DNA from: JAEUMD01 sp937950105
Lineage (GTDB): Bacteria; Pseudomonadota; Alphaproteobacteria; Rhizobiales; Hyphomicrobiaceae
Assembly: GCA_036821845.1 (NCBI GenBank)
Contig: DAISIT010000116.1
Coordinates: 1 to 6,797, forward strand
Direction: 5' to 3'
DNA: 6,797 nucleotides
Each line of letters starts with the position of its first letter. Position 1 is the first letter of the stretch. The notes under the pieces are model-generated. The model searched no databases. It was not told the origin of the DNA and saw nothing but the letters and a program-made list of their open reading frames with translations. Positions 6,309-6,797 of the stretch are shown here, one piece after another. The translations under genes and the position numbers were made by a program.

Positions 6309-6797
6309 ATGCGTTCCAGAAAGCGGCGCATTGCCCGCTCCGCCGTGGTTTCCGGGCTGACGCTGGCGGTACCGGCGCTGCTGGCCACCAGCGGCGCCAG
6401 CGCCGGTGACGGCGATGCCATGATCGTAGCGCAGATGTTCCGGCCGCCGCAGGCACAGGGACAGCCGCCAGCGGCCCAGGGGCAGCCACAGGAAGAAAAC
6501 AAGGGCGAGAACCGCCGTGGGAATCGTGGCGATGGCGCCGGTCGGGGTGGCGGCGAAGGTCGGGGCGGTGGCGAAGGCCGCGAAGGCCGTGGCGGCGGCC
6601 GTCCGATGCCACCGCCGACCGCCCAGCCGCCCCAGCCGCCGCAAATGCCGCGCGCCGTCGAACCGCGCCAGATGCCGCGCCCGATACCGCAACAACCGAT
6701 CGTTCAACCGACACCGCCACCGGCCGCAGTCACGCCGCGCGCTGCCGAGCCGCGCGGCAACTTCTGGAACAAGCCGCAGCACCAGCAGCCTGTCGAG
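6309..6797 (+). CDS. Secreted Gly/Arg- and Pro/Gln-rich protein, 3' end beyond the window
   Basis: The frame opens at 6309 and stays open to the last base, giving the first 163 residues. A basic start (MRSRKRRIAR) and a hydrophobic stretch (about 11-27) end in ASA before GD (30-34), a clear signal peptide. The mature part is low complexity: Gln/Pro-rich 46-61, a charged Gly/Arg/Glu tract at about 69-99 built on repeated GRGGGE units, then Pro/Gln/Met-rich to about 145, and a sequence containing NFWNKPQ at the edge. No folded domain is visible. Such Pro-rich linkers after a signal peptide occur in rhizobial OmpA-family proteins and in RcnB-like secreted proteins, so the missing C-terminus may hold an envelope domain; this is a guess. 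A ribosome site supports the start. The codons are strongly GC-rich at third positions, as in neighbouring genes. It follows a 257-bp gap after the small secreted protein. Confidence 0.75.
   Translation, partial: MRSRKRRIARSAVVSGLTLAVPALLATSGASAGDGDAMIVAQMFRPPQAQGQPPAAQGQPQEENKGENRRGNRGDGAGRGGGEGRGGGEGREGRGGGRPMPPPTAQPPQPPQMPRAVEPRQMPRPIPQQPIVQPTPPPAAVTPRAAEPRGNFWNKPQHQQPVE
6540..6575 (+). repeat. 18-bp in-frame tandem repeat encoding GRGGGE
   Basis: Two 18-bp units (6540-6557 and 6558-6575) differ only at third codon positions and both encode GRGGGE. A degenerate continuation (6576-6602) encodes GREGRGGGR. The silent differences mean the repeat is kept at protein level and is not a very recent slip. 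Confidence 0.75.

Noticed and set aside
5796..6782. A 328-codon minus-strand open frame across the small secreted protein 3' end and the right-edge gene
   Set aside because: It crosses the terminator hairpin and is antisense to two genes with ribosome sites and signal peptides. Its Ala/Thr/Arg-rich low complexity mirrors the Gly/Pro repeat tract on the other strand.

Overview
The window is GC-rich (roughly two thirds G+C by eye). Its genes use GC-rich codons, and the sequence and gene types look like an alphaproteobacterium, probably of the Hyphomicrobiales (rhizobial) group. That placement is an inference from protein style and base composition, not from a marker gene. There are no RNA genes, insertion sequences, phage genes or CRISPR arrays that I can recognise.

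Layout. Bases 1-30 are a 7-bp tandem repeat (TTCCCTA) that runs off the left edge. Three genes follow on the minus strand. Read in their own direction they are a membrane-embedded family 2 glycosyltransferase (about 4122 down to 2554), an alpha/beta hydrolase (2351 down to 1497) and an FAD-dependent oxidoreductase of the DadA/PuuB type (1366 down to 26). The second and third are close together, with a GC-rich hairpin between them. The glycosyltransferase is separated from the hydrolase by about 200 bp.

A divergent region of about 295 bp (4123-4417) separates the glycosyltransferase from three plus-strand genes: a periplasmic family 3 solute-binding protein (4418-5284), a small secreted protein of unknown function (5548-6051), and a secreted Gly/Arg- then Pro/Gln-rich protein that begins at 6309 and leaves the window open at the right edge. 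All three plus-strand products carry an export signal, so this half of the window serves the cell envelope. The divergent region holds two perfect 10-bp palindromes with a TTCGAA core exactly 30 bp apart, the best candidate regulatory element here.

The genes do not make an obvious single pathway. The solute-binding protein has no permease or ATPase beside it, and the glycosyltransferase has no other polysaccharide genes beside it. The most interesting points are the paired palindromes, the cysteine in place of serine in the nucleophile elbow of the hydrolase, the truncated secreted protein at the right edge, and the heptanucleotide repeat that supplies the stop codon of the oxidoreductase gene. 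I found no convincing evidence of an undescribed multi-gene system.
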